64,000 nucleotides of DNA from JBNKFV01 sp050289485 (GTDB lineage: Bacteria > Pseudomonadota > Gammaproteobacteria > Pseudomonadales > Cellvibrionaceae), in assembly GCA_050289485.1 (NCBI GenBank), contig JBNKFV010000024.1, positions 1 through 64,000 of the forward strand, written 5' to 3'. A program made the position numbers and the translations under genes. How positions within the stretch are numbered: position 1 is the stretch's first letter; every line of letters begins with the position of its first letter. Shown one piece after another: positions 7,176-15,522 of the stretch. Under the pieces are notes generated by a model that worked only from the letters and a program-made list of their open reading frames with translations, had not been told where the DNA came from and ran no database searches.

Positions 7176-9554
7176 TTAGAAACCGTACTGAAACGACAAA
7201 CCAATCGTACGTGGACGAAACGAGCGCCCTAAAATCTGGGTGGATTGACCAACCTTAACCTCGGTAGTTTCCGGGGATGCATCCGTCAGGTTTTCGACAA
7301 ACAGTGACGCATCAAACGCCCCAAAGGTTGCACCCGCCCGTAACGACACGTTGTACACCGCTTCGGCATCGCGAATCTCGGGTTCGGCACCAAACACATC
7401 ATCGGGAGGGCTGCGATCGTAACTGCCTGCATAGCTATAAGCCAGGTTGCCATAGGCTTCAAAGCCATCGAAGGCGTGGTTGTAGTACAAGGCAGCACTA
7501 CCGCTAACTTTGGGCACGGCCAGAGGCTGACCTTTTTTGGTAAAGGTAATACCATTTTTAACCACAGTTTCGTCAAACTGGGCGTCGGTGTAGCCTACCG
7601 CGAAGGTCATTCTGAAATCTTTGCTCAGCTGCATGTTGATGTCGATATCGGCACCATCACTGGTCGCCTTGCCGAGGTTATCAGTGTACACATTGGCACA
7701 GCTGGGCAAAAAGACAATGGTTTGAATGTCTGACCAGTCAATATGATAGGCGCTGAACGACAACTCCATACGCCCATCTGCCAAGGTATTTTTGGTACCA
7801 ATTTCATAGCTCCACAGCGAATCAGAGCCGTAGGTTAAGGGATTGCCACTTTCCGGTAGATCCGGACTACAGGGCGAGCCACGATAATCAGGGTTATTAC
7901 CCCCTACCCGAAACCCTTTCGCTGCCGAGGCATAGATTAAGCTATCGCCATTGGGTTCATAACTAATATTCACTTTAGGCGTGATGGGCGATTCTTTTTG
8001 AATACCCGCGGCCGCCGAGGGCCCCCCAACGAAGGGGCCATCCTGGAAACGACTACCGTCAAATTTGGTTTTAGAGAAACGCGAACCCAGGGTAAGAGAA
8101 AGCTCGTCAGACAGCGCATAGGTTAGATTACCGTAGGCTGCCAATTCCTCTTCAACGTTTTTAACTTTTTCGTAGTAACTGACTGGCTCACCCAACTCAG
8201 CCGACAAAGGCCCCGTGAGGTTTGGGCCAAAAATAGTAAACGGTGGCAAAAAGGGCAACAGCGTATCCATAACCGCATTCACATCACCGTATTCGTTCCG
8301 TGTACGTTTAAGCTCGTTCTTGTGGAAGTATAAACCGGCCACCCAGGACAAGTTCGAATCCCCCTTGTCGGTGGAGGTAAAGCGGAATTCCTGGGTCACG
8401 GTTTCCTGCTCAATATCGACATTCATATAGCCAATATAATCAATAGGCAGATCGATACCGATAGGCGCATCAATTCCTAAAACTGAATTAGCAATCAGAT
8501 TGAACGTAGACGCATCGTTGTCAGTCCAGTCGTTAATTTGAAAATTGTCGCGCGACAGATAAGACGTGATCGACCGGAATGAAAAACTTTCCGCGTCGTA
8601 GTCAAAGGTTAAACTGGTTAAGGTGAATTCATCGTTGTCGGGCTGAGCAAATCTGGTAAACGTGCGATCTTCAGAAGTGCCCAACCAATACAAATCCGTA
8701 TCGTCGATATCGCGCTTTTGATAGAAGACTGATGGTGTAACCGTAAGTGCGTCGGTGGCCTGCCAAGCTAATGCTACGCGGGCAGCCAATGTCGTAGTGG
8801 AATCAACATCTTCATCGATGACCTCTCCAGTGGTTCGATCAGCACGATCAATATAACCACCTTCATCGCGGTAAAATATACCAGCACGAATACCCAACTC
8901 ACCGTCGATTAACGGCATGCCACCAATAACCGAATACTGGCTGGTAAGATCGCCACCGGAAGTAGACGCCACTTCTGCACCAATATTCAGTGATGACTCA
9001 CTCAAACTTGGGCTTGGCGTAATATAACGTAGCGCGCCCCCTTCGGCACTGCCGCCATATAAAGTACCTTGCGGGCCACGCAACACCTCTATGCGCTCTA
9101 AATCGAAAACGTGGGGTGAAACCGACGCACCCAGGTCGTCATTACGCTGTGCCAGCGGTACATCATCCAAATAAAAACCGGTGGTTGCGGCACCGGCACC
9201 GGGTGATGTAATACCGCGTATGGCTACATTGCCCCAGCCAAACTCGTTGCCAGAGACAGACACTAACGCGGGTGTAGAACGGGCGATATCGTCCAGGTCG
9301 CGGATGTTACGTTGGGTCAATGCCTCGCTGCTATAAGCCGAAAGGCTGATAGGTACATCCATAACGGTTTCGGCGCGCCGTTGAGCAGTCACAACAACCT
9401 CTTCCAGCATAAAACTCTCACTGTCGGACTGCGCCAAGGCGTCTGATGCACCCAGTGATACACAACTGGCAATAAACATTGCCAATGGTGCGCGACGAGA
9501 TAATTCCATGAAACGTGGAGGTAACTCAGGTTTTTTTGAAGGCGATGATTTCAT
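7176..9554 (-). CDS. TonB-dependent outer-membrane receptor (first copy)
   Basis: 792 residues. A long signal peptide ends near residue 41 (SDALA|Q), followed by the TonB box region EEVVVTAQRR at 51-60, an N-terminal plug (PISLSAYSSEALTQR to about residue 180, with the GPQGTLYGGSAEGG segment) and a beta-barrel ending in the aromatic-terminated strand GLSFQYGF. Proteins of this type import large or scarce substrates across the outer membrane using TonB energy; the sequence does not reveal the ligand. The gene lies 197 bp downstream of the amidohydrolase gene on the same strand. No palindrome was found in that gap, so it may be read from the amidohydrolase promoter. A strong terminator follows at 7124-7153. 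Confidence 0.92.
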   Translation of the reverse strand: MKSSPSKKPELPPRFMELSRRAPLAMFIASCVSLGASDALAQSDSESFMLEEVVVTAQRRAETVMDVPISLSAYSSEALTQRNIRDLDDIARSTPALVSVSGNEFGWGNVAIRGITSPGAGAATTGFYLDDVPLAQRNDDLGASVSPHVFDLERIEVLRGPQGTLYGGSAEGGALRYITPSPSLSESSLNIGAEVASTSGGDLTSQYSVIGGMPLIDGELGIRAGIFYRDEGGYIDRADRTTGEVIDEDVDSTTTLAARVALAWQATDALTVTPSVFYQKRDIDDTDLYWLGTSEDRTFTRFAQPDNDEFTLTSLTFDYDAESFSFRSITSYLSRDNFQINDWTDNDASTFNLIANSVLGIDAPIGIDLPIDYIGYMNVDIEQETVTQEFRFTSTDKGDSNLSWVAGLYFHKNELKRTRNEYGDVNAVMDTLLPFLPPFTIFGPNLTGPLSAELGEPVSYYEKVKNVEEELAAYGNLTYALSDELSLTLGSRFSKTKFDGSRFQDGPFVGGPSAAAGIQKESPITPKVNISYEPNGDSLIYASAAKGFRVGGNNPDYRGSPCSPDLPESGNPLTYGSDSLWSYEIGTKNTLADGRMELSFSAYHIDWSDIQTIVFLPSCANVYTDNLGKATSDGADIDINMQLSKDFRMTFAVGYTDAQFDETVVKNGITFTKKGQPLAVPKVSGSAALYYNHAFDGFEAYGNLAYSYAGSYDRSPPDDVFGAEPEIRDAEAVYNVSLRAGATFGAFDASLFVENLTDASPETTEVKVGQSTQILGRSFRPRTIGLSFQYGF

Positions 9555-9751
9555 GATGTAGCTCTCTCTTTAACGTTGAAGTTTGCGGTCAAGGTGCCGC
9601 TTCAATGGACGCTCTTTGGCTCCCTTTAAGTGTAATAGACTTTTTTAAACTGCTTAGGGCCCGTAACAGGCCTGACTAGGGCCACCAGCGCAAGGTTTTA
9701 ACTATCTTTAATTGCGAATTGCGCAACGACAGCCCCTCTATCTCCTGAACC

Positions 9752-11602
9752 TTAAAACGACGATGCGCGATAAACTTCACGCCCACCAATCACTGTTAGC
9801 AATACCTTCGTAGCGCCGATTTTTTCGGGTGCTACCGCAGTGATGTCTTGATCTATCACGATCATGTCAGCGAACTTGCCTACTTCTAACGAGCCAACAT
9901 AATCATCCATTCCCAAGGCGTAAGCAGAGTTCAGGGTAATCGTGCGTATGGCCGTCTGCACGTCCAGGCCGGGATCATCACCCAAGCGGCCCTGATACTT
10001 GGGATCGGTTGCAGACGGATTGGTACGCGACACACCCACTTGCAACGCCATCCAGTCATTTAGGGGATCTACCGGCCAGTCGCTACCATAAGCAATACGA
10101 ACACCGGCCTGTTTGAATTTTCCGGCCGTTTCCAAAAACAGAAAGCGTTCCGGACCAATATAATCTTTAACCGAATCAATCGTATCCGGTGCAGGTTTAC
10201 CCCACTGAAAAGACAGCATGGGAATCACATTAAGTTGTGCAAAGCGAGAGTAATCTTCCGGGGCTACCAGCTCGTTGTGAGCCAAAGCCGGGCGAAAGTC
10301 TGCATCGGCATACGCAGCCCGCGTTGCCGCTATCGCATTCAATGCCACCTTAATCGCTTTATCGCCAGTGGTATGCATGTGGGCATCAATATCGTTTGCC
10401 GCCAATGCGTTGAGTAAGGGCGTTAACAGGTCTTCAGAAAAATACAAAGAACCGGTATTTTCACTCGGTTGCCAATGGGCATGACCAGCAGCACCGGTGT
10501 TGTGCAAATAGGGTTCGACCAGTGCACCCGTTTGCGCTGGAGCTTGAATCACACCATCAACAAACATCTTTGCAGTACCGACAACGATACCAGGCTCAGT
10601 AGCCACAACCGCTGTATTAAAACGGCTGGCGAAATCTTTAATGTTGGCAACGACTTTTTCAGGTTCGGCCGCGTCCTCAGGCGATATCACTGGCGCGAGG
10701 CTTGCCCGTACAGACAGCTTGCCGTTCTTCTGCAGCTGAGCAAACGACGCCATGCTCTCTTCCCTCGCCGCCGCATCAAAAATACTGGTAATACCTTGGG
10801 CGTTCAGTGCCTGTATTGCCGCTTCCAGATCAATCAGATTTTTCTTGTGTTGCTCTGCATCCGACAGTTTTGGCATGGCGCCGTTTACCATCCACATAGC
10901 GCCATCGAGGAAAATACCCGTGGCTTCTCCGTTATCATCTCGCACAATCTTGCCGTCACTGGGATCAGGAGTATCTTGAGTAATCGCGGCAGCCTCGATG
11001 GCCTTCGAGTTAGCAGCCATCGAGTGAAAGTCACTGCCAGTGACGACCACAGGCCGGTCGGTGGGTAAACGATCGAGAATTTCTGCGGTAAGATCAGCGC
11101 CTTCTGGTTTCATGGCCTGGCGGAACCAACTGTTGGCTTGCAGCCAACGATCGGAAGGCGCGCCCTTCTCCTCTTCCAGGCAGGCCGTGATCATAGCCAA
11201 CACTTCATCAACGGTAAGGCTCTGATAACCCAGTGAGCAGCTAGTAAGCTGGGCGCCACCGGCGATGGGGTGCATGTGGCCATCCACCAAGCCGGGCATC
11301 AACATCCTGCCTTTTAGGTCGACCACATCTGTTGTCTTGCCAATAAACCCTTCAACCTCGGCATTTGAACCTACGGCAATAATTTTGCCATCTTTTACCG
11401 CCACGGCCTCAGCAATATCATTGTTACTGTTAACGGTATACACACGACCATTGTGAAAAACCTGGTCAGCCTGCGGTTGGTTGGCATCGGGGGCGGAGCT
11501 TTCAGAACAACCCGCCAGAACGGCGATTAGAAGGGTGAGACAAAAACGTTGTTTCTTTTTAAGACAAGCAGAGACGACGTGAAAATTTAAACAAAAATGC
11601 AT
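9752..11602 (-). CDS. Lipoprotein amidohydrolase (YtcJ-like, Amidohydrolase_3 family)
   Basis: 616 residues from the ATG at 11602; an in-frame TTG at 11638 is an alternative start. The N-terminus has a basic segment (CLKKKQR), a hydrophobic core and the lipobox LAGC, predicting a membrane-anchored, envelope-exposed enzyme. The metal-binding signature MPGLVDGHMHP follows, with HxH at about residues 109-111. Later segments fit the YtcJ-type TIM barrel: AHMHTTGDKA, ALAHNELV, and IAYGSDWPVDPLNDW with the metal aspartate. These enzymes hydrolyse amides or related bonds and their substrates are mostly unknown. Its place between two TonB receptors suggests it trims an imported amide or guanidino substrate outside the cytoplasm; this is inference. 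A near-match operator lies 136 bp upstream. Confidence 0.85.
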   Translation of the reverse strand: MHFCLNFHVVSACLKKKQRFCLTLLIAVLAGCSESSAPDANQPQADQVFHNGRVYTVNSNNDIAEAVAVKDGKIIAVGSNAEVEGFIGKTTDVVDLKGRMLMPGLVDGHMHPIAGGAQLTSCSLGYQSLTVDEVLAMITACLEEEKGAPSDRWLQANSWFRQAMKPEGADLTAEILDRLPTDRPVVVTGSDFHSMAANSKAIEAAAITQDTPDPSDGKIVRDDNGEATGIFLDGAMWMVNGAMPKLSDAEQHKKNLIDLEAAIQALNAQGITSIFDAAAREESMASFAQLQKNGKLSVRASLAPVISPEDAAEPEKVVANIKDFASRFNTAVVATEPGIVVGTAKMFVDGVIQAPAQTGALVEPYLHNTGAAGHAHWQPSENTGSLYFSEDLLTPLLNALAANDIDAHMHTTGDKAIKVALNAIAATRAAYADADFRPALAHNELVAPEDYSRFAQLNVIPMLSFQWGKPAPDTIDSVKDYIGPERFLFLETAGKFKQAGVRIAYGSDWPVDPLNDWMALQVGVSRTNPSATDPKYQGRLGDDPGLDVQTAIRTITLNSAYALGMDDYVGSLEVGKFADMIVIDQDITAVAPEKIGATKVLLTVIGGREVYRASSF

Positions 11603-11738
11603 AAGAAGAGACCCTATAGTGCTTACATGGTGAAACAAACTCTGGTTGGTTAACGCCCAAGCACAGGCTGCCTCGGGCCTCGAGGTTTTTTGGAAACAGT
11701 AAAAAAATACTAAACCCTGTGTTGGCGCGAGAATATAA

Positions 11739-11749
11739 CCACTTTGGGG
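11739..11749. promoter_or_regulatory. Candidate operator CCACTTTGGGG (one mismatch)
   Basis: Context TATAACCAC...GGGGTATA. The left arm has one change (CCAC for CCCC); the right arm is intact. It lies 136 bp upstream of the amidohydrolase ATG. The core is identical to the site at 14409-14419. Confidence 0.55.
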
Positions 11750-11848
11750 TATATGGGGCGATTTCTGTCAATTAATGTGGTATAATTTTGCAGTCAAATT
11801 GTAAGAGTACTGATTATATACCCTTGGGCGCTGCGCCCACAGGCGCTA

Positions 11849-12994
11849 TTAGCCTTTAAACTTGGGCGGCGCAGTGCGGTATGTGACCGGCGTTTTCGAA
11901 AATTTCAAAGGATTCGCCACAGTAGGTATCTTTACGCCATCTTCACGTTCGAGAAAACGCAGTATTTGCCGATGCTGGACCTGTGGGTCGGCAAAGACCT
12001 GATCAATGTTATTAACCGGTCCACAGGGCACATTCACGCGCTCAAGGCCGGCAATCCATTCAGCAGTGGTCTTGTCTTTGAAAACGCACTTTATCTGCGC
12101 GACCAAACTGTCGCGATTTTTTACCCGTGCACCGTTGCTGCGGTAACGTTCGTCTTCTGCCCAATCGCTGCGACCAGCCAGCTGGGCAAAACGGGCAAAC
12201 TGGCCATCGTTGCCCACCGCCAAAATAACGTACCCATCTGCCGTTTCGAAGGCTTCATAAGGCACAATATTGGGGTGGCAGTTACCAATGCGATTCGGCA
12301 CTTGCCCACCCACCAGATAATTCATACTTTGATTGGCAAGCGCAGCTACCTGACAGTCCAGCAACGCCACATCAATATATTGCCCTTCCCCAGTTTGCTC
12401 ACGGTAGTTCAAGGCAGCCAGTATGCCGGTAGTCGCGTACATACCGGTCATTAGATCGACCATGGCCACGCCCATGCGCATGGGGCCGCTTTCTTCGCTG
12501 CCGGTAATGCTCATCATGCCGCCCATGGCCTGAATCAAAAAGTCGTAGCCAGGCCTGTTGGCGTAGGGGCCTTCCTGACCAAAACCAGTAATTGAACAAT
12601 AGACTAACCCCGGGTTAATTTCCTTAAGGCTGGCATAATCCAACCCGTACTTCTTCAGGCCACCCACCTTATAGTTCTCGATCAACACATCGCATTCAGT
12701 AGCCAAGGCGCGTATTTGCGCCTGGCCTTCTGGCGTGGTGATATCGATTGCCTGGGATGTTTTGTTACGGTTGGCACAAAGATAATAAGCCGCGTCGCCA
12801 ACCGATCCATCGGCGTTGGTGACAAATGGCGGGCCCCACTGGCGAGTGTCATCGCCACCCGGGCCGGCAGCGTCGGCTGGGCGCTCGATTTTGATGACCT
12901 CTGCCCCCAAATCGCCCAACATCTGGCTGGCCCAAGGGCCCGCCAGAATGCGGCTTAAATCCAACACTTTAATATGTGCCAACGCGCCCGGCAT
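11849..12994 (-). CDS. gcdG: CaiB/BaiF CoA-transferase, probable succinyl-CoA:glutarate CoA-transferase
   Basis: About 380 residues, a family III CoA-transferase. The N-terminus VLDLSRILAGPWASQMLGDL and the catalytic aspartate in RPGYDFLIQAMGG (D152) are clear. It starts where the upstream glutaryl-CoA dehydrogenase gene ends: the sequence TAGTGATG gives a TAG stop, an overlapping GTG and then an ATG. I take the ATG at 12994; the GTG at 12997 adds one residue. This coupling with gcdH is the classic arrangement in which the transferase activates glutarate to glutaryl-CoA. The specific substrate is inferred from that neighbour. No terminator is obvious downstream. Confidence 0.85.
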   Translation of the reverse strand: MPGALAHIKVLDLSRILAGPWASQMLGDLGAEVIKIERPADAAGPGGDDTRQWGPPFVTNADGSVGDAAYYLCANRNKTSQAIDITTPEGQAQIRALATECDVLIENYKVGGLKKYGLDYASLKEINPGLVYCSITGFGQEGPYANRPGYDFLIQAMGGMMSITGSEESGPMRMGVAMVDLMTGMYATTGILAALNYREQTGEGQYIDVALLDCQVAALANQSMNYLVGGQVPNRIGNCHPNIVPYEAFETADGYVILAVGNDGQFARFAQLAGRSDWAEDERYRSNGARVKNRDSLVAQIKCVFKDKTTAEWIAGLERVNVPCGPVNNIDQVFADPQVQHRQILRFLEREDGVKIPTVANPLKFSKTPVTYRTAPPKFKG

Positions 12995-12996
12995 CA

Positions 12997-14178
12997 CTAA
13001 AACGCACTCAAACCGGTTTGAGCCCGCCCCAGAATCAGCGCATGCACGTCGTGGGTACCCTCGTAGGTATTCACTGCTTCGAGATTCAATACATGGCGGA
13101 TCACATGAAACTCATCAGCAATACCGTTACCACCATGCATATCGCGCGCAATACGGGCGATATCAAGGGATTTGCCACAGTTGTTGCGCTTAAGCAGACT
13201 GATGGCATCGGGCGATAATTTATTACTTTCTTTCAAGCGTCCAGCATTCACACAGGCATGCAAGCCCAAGGTAATTTCGGTTTGCATATCGGCCAGCTTT
13301 TTTTGCACCAACTGCGTGGCAGCCAGCGGACGACCAAACTGTTTACGATCTAACGTGTACTGGCGTGCAGCGTGCCAACAAAACTCCGCCGCACCCAGCG
13401 CGCCCCAGGCAATACCAAAACGCGCATTGCTCAAGCAGCCCAGCGGCCCTTTCATGCCTACCACGCCCGGTAAAAGGTTTTCTTCAGGCACAAACACTTC
13501 GTCCATAACGATTTCGCCGGTAATACTTGCACGTAAGGAAAACTTGCCTTCAATCTTCGGCGCACTCAGCCCCTGCATGCCTTTTTCCAAAATAAAGCCG
13601 CGCACCTTGTCGTCATCGCACTTGGCCCACACTACAAACACATCGGCGATAGGGCTATTGGTAATCCACATTTTGGCACCACTAAGCGAATAACCACCCG
13701 CTACGGTGCGTGCACGCGTTTGCATGCCAGCAGGATCAGAACCGGCATTAGGCTCGGTTAACCCAAAGCAACCAACCAGTTCGCCAGTGGCGAGCCGCGG
13801 CAGATATTTTTCCCGTTGGGCTTCGGAGCCATACGCATAAACGGGATACATCACTAATGAACTCTGTACCGACATGGCAGAGCGATACCCGCTATCAACC
13901 CGCTCCACTTCACGGGCAATCAAACCGTAAGAAACATAACTCACACCGGCACAGTCGTAGCCTTGTATCGTCGCGCCCAACAACCCCATCTCACCAAATT
14001 GACGCATGATGTTACGGTCAAAAACTTCGTGACGATGTGCTTCGAGAATACCGGGCATTAACTCACTCTGGCAGAAGTCACGGGCACCGTCGCGCACCAT
14101 GCGCTCTTCTTCGGTAAGAAATTCATCTAAAAGCAGTACATCTTCCCACGGTGCACTGGGCCAATTTGTATTTGCCAT
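12997..14178 (-). CDS. gcdH: Glutaryl-CoA dehydrogenase
   Basis: 393 residues. It oxidises and decarboxylates glutaryl-CoA to crotonyl-CoA using FAD. The sequence is closer to glutaryl-CoA dehydrogenases than to general acyl-CoA dehydrogenases throughout: EREVERVDSGYRSAMSVQSS-like text at about 90-107, CFGLTEPNAGSDP, KMWITNSPIADVFVVWAK, SLRASITGEIVMDEVFVPEE and LDRKQFGRPLAATQLVQKKL. The catalytic glutamate is in NTYEGTHDVHALILGRAQTG (about residue 373). I start at the ATG at 14178 (MANTNW), which has GGAG ten bases upstream; a TTG at 14208 would add ten residues. It is translationally coupled to the CoA-transferase gene. The pair degrades glutarate from lysine, cadaverine or 5-aminovalerate. 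A candidate operator lies at 14409-14419. Confidence 0.92.
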   Translation of the reverse strand: MANTNWPSAPWEDVLLLDEFLTEEERMVRDGARDFCQSELMPGILEAHRHEVFDRNIMRQFGEMGLLGATIQGYDCAGVSYVSYGLIAREVERVDSGYRSAMSVQSSLVMYPVYAYGSEAQREKYLPRLATGELVGCFGLTEPNAGSDPAGMQTRARTVAGGYSLSGAKMWITNSPIADVFVVWAKCDDDKVRGFILEKGMQGLSAPKIEGKFSLRASITGEIVMDEVFVPEENLLPGVVGMKGPLGCLSNARFGIAWGALGAAEFCWHAARQYTLDRKQFGRPLAATQLVQKKLADMQTEITLGLHACVNAGRLKESNKLSPDAISLLKRNNCGKSLDIARIARDMHGGNGIADEFHVIRHVLNLEAVNTYEGTHDVHALILGRAQTGLSAF

Positions 14179-14803
14179 AACGGACTTAGCTCCACGATTC
14201 ATCATCAACGGTTAAGGGGCTCGGCAAAAGCATCCGCAATCTTATAACCTGTTAACATCAGGCATAAAACTTACCTCTAGCCCGGTATACAGGTTTCTCT
14301 AAATGCATGAATGCTGTAGACATCAAAAGCAATTCGAAGGTATTGCGGGAAAAATGCCGACATGCCATTTACGTTTCAGCATATCACACCTCTCATCCAG
14401 CCAAACCACCACTTTGGGGTTAGGTGGTTCCTCAAGCCCATTGTTTAAACCAGCCTTTGCTTAAACTTTTCAGCAGGTTACAAGCACACTTGCTAAATAG
14501 CACCCTTACCTCAGCCAGGCCAGCTCTACACAAAAGAGGTATAGAAATAAGCATTTTTTTATACTAAATATGATCTTTATCTTGTATCGACGACGTACAA
14601 CATCTATCTACACTTTATTCACTATTAATACAAAACGAAAAATATATCCATTAAATATCCTCTTAGAAGTGAGGCAGTCGCTTCCAAAGCTGCTCTGAAT
14701 AGTTCATTCACGGATTATTCTTCATACGAGTATCCGCGCATATTTCAAAGGTACTCCAGGCACTAATGGAATAGCGGGTTAAAAAACAACACCGGAGTGC
14801 TAC
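14179..14803. other. Intergenic region between gcdH and the DUF3237 gene
   Basis: About 625 bp between divergent genes. It contains the candidate operator at 14409-14419 inside a wider dyad AACCACC...GGTGGTT (14405-14428). The rest is AT-rich (14500-14680) with no supported reading frame. It should hold the promoters of both genes. Confidence 0.55.
14409..14419. promoter_or_regulatory. Candidate operator CCACTTTGGGG (one mismatch)
   Basis: The same variant core as at 11739-11749, here nested in the longer inverted repeat AACCACC...GGTGGTT. It lies between gcdH (231 bp from its ATG) and the DUF3237 gene (385 bp). Confidence 0.55.
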
Positions 14804-15427
14804 ATGAAGCAAAACGACTTATTGCACCACCCATTGCTTAACAACGTAATGAATAACCTTTTCGTATCAGTTAGGCAAAAATTGGGTAGCCTGTTGCTTG
14901 GCATAGCACTGTTGACTACTGGTAGCGCTGTCGCCAAAGACCAAACGGAAAATACAGTAGACCTGAACCAAAGGTTCAGTGCTGAACAGGTGTTGCAGCT
15001 AAAGGTGACACTAGGCCCAACCGAATATATGGGTAAAACCGTAGACGGTACTCGAGTAAATTACCCGATTACCGGCGGCACGTTTGAAGGCAAAGGCGGT
15101 TTGAAAGGGACAATTGTTCCTGGCGGTGCCGATTTCTCGATTGAGCGTGAAGACGGCACAGTGATAGTAAGCGCGCTGTATCGAATCAAAACCGACGATG
15201 ATCAGATTATTATTATTCAAAATGATGGTATCTGGCGCCCTAACCAAGAAGGCTTGGCAAGAATGGCTGAAGGTCTGGAACCGCTGCCCAGCCAGGTTTA
15301 CGCCCGCACCACACCGGTTTTTCGTACCCAACCGGGAAAGTATGCTTGGTTAAATGACTATATATTTTTCGGCACTATCGACACACAAGACTACGGCGTG
15401 CTGATTACCATTTACAAATTGAATTAA
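14804..15427 (+). CDS. Secreted DUF3237-domain protein
   Basis: 207 residues. A long basic n-region precedes a hydrophobic core and a signal-peptidase site near GSAVA|KDQ (about residue 44). The mature part matches DUF3237, a small beta-barrel family: GPTEYMGKTVDG, NYPITGGTFEGKGGLKGTIV, DFSIEREDGT and QNDGIWRP are its usual landmarks. The biochemical role of the family is not established. The ATG at 14804 follows GGAG with a seven-base spacer. The export signal suggests the protein acts in the periplasm or outside the cell beside the TonB receptors. It converges on the second receptor gene across a strong terminator at 15485-15512. Confidence 0.75.
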   Translation: MKQNDLLHHPLLNNVMNNLFVSVRQKLGSLLLGIALLTTGSAVAKDQTENTVDLNQRFSAEQVLQLKVTLGPTEYMGKTVDGTRVNYPITGGTFEGKGGLKGTIVPGGADFSIEREDGTVIVSALYRIKTDDDQIIIIQNDGIWRPNQEGLARMAEGLEPLPSQVYARTTPVFRTQPGKYAWLNDYIFFGTIDTQDYGVLITIYKLN

Positions 15428-15484
15428 ACTCGTTCCGCCCCGCTGCCGGTTTAGCAAACCCTACCAGTACGGGTACTAGTTACA

Positions 15485-15512
15485 AAAAAGCCCCCAAATG
15501 GGGGCTTTTTTG
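15485..15512. terminator. Bidirectional intrinsic terminator
   Basis: AAAAAAGCCCCC and GGGGGCTTTTTT pair around an AAAT loop, with A- and T-tracts on both sides. It serves the DUF3237 gene on the plus strand and the second TonB receptor gene on the minus strand. Confidence 0.9.
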
Positions 15513-15522
15513 ATAATGCAGA

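Noticed and set aside
9555..9751. Operator before the first TonB receptor
   Set aside because: No CCCCWWWGGGG-like palindrome is present in this gap; the receptor may be transcribed from the amidohydrolase promoter.
15487..15510. CCCCC-AAAT-GGGGG as another operator
   Set aside because: The spacer is four bases, and the stem is flanked by A- and T-tracts between convergent genes. It is a terminator.
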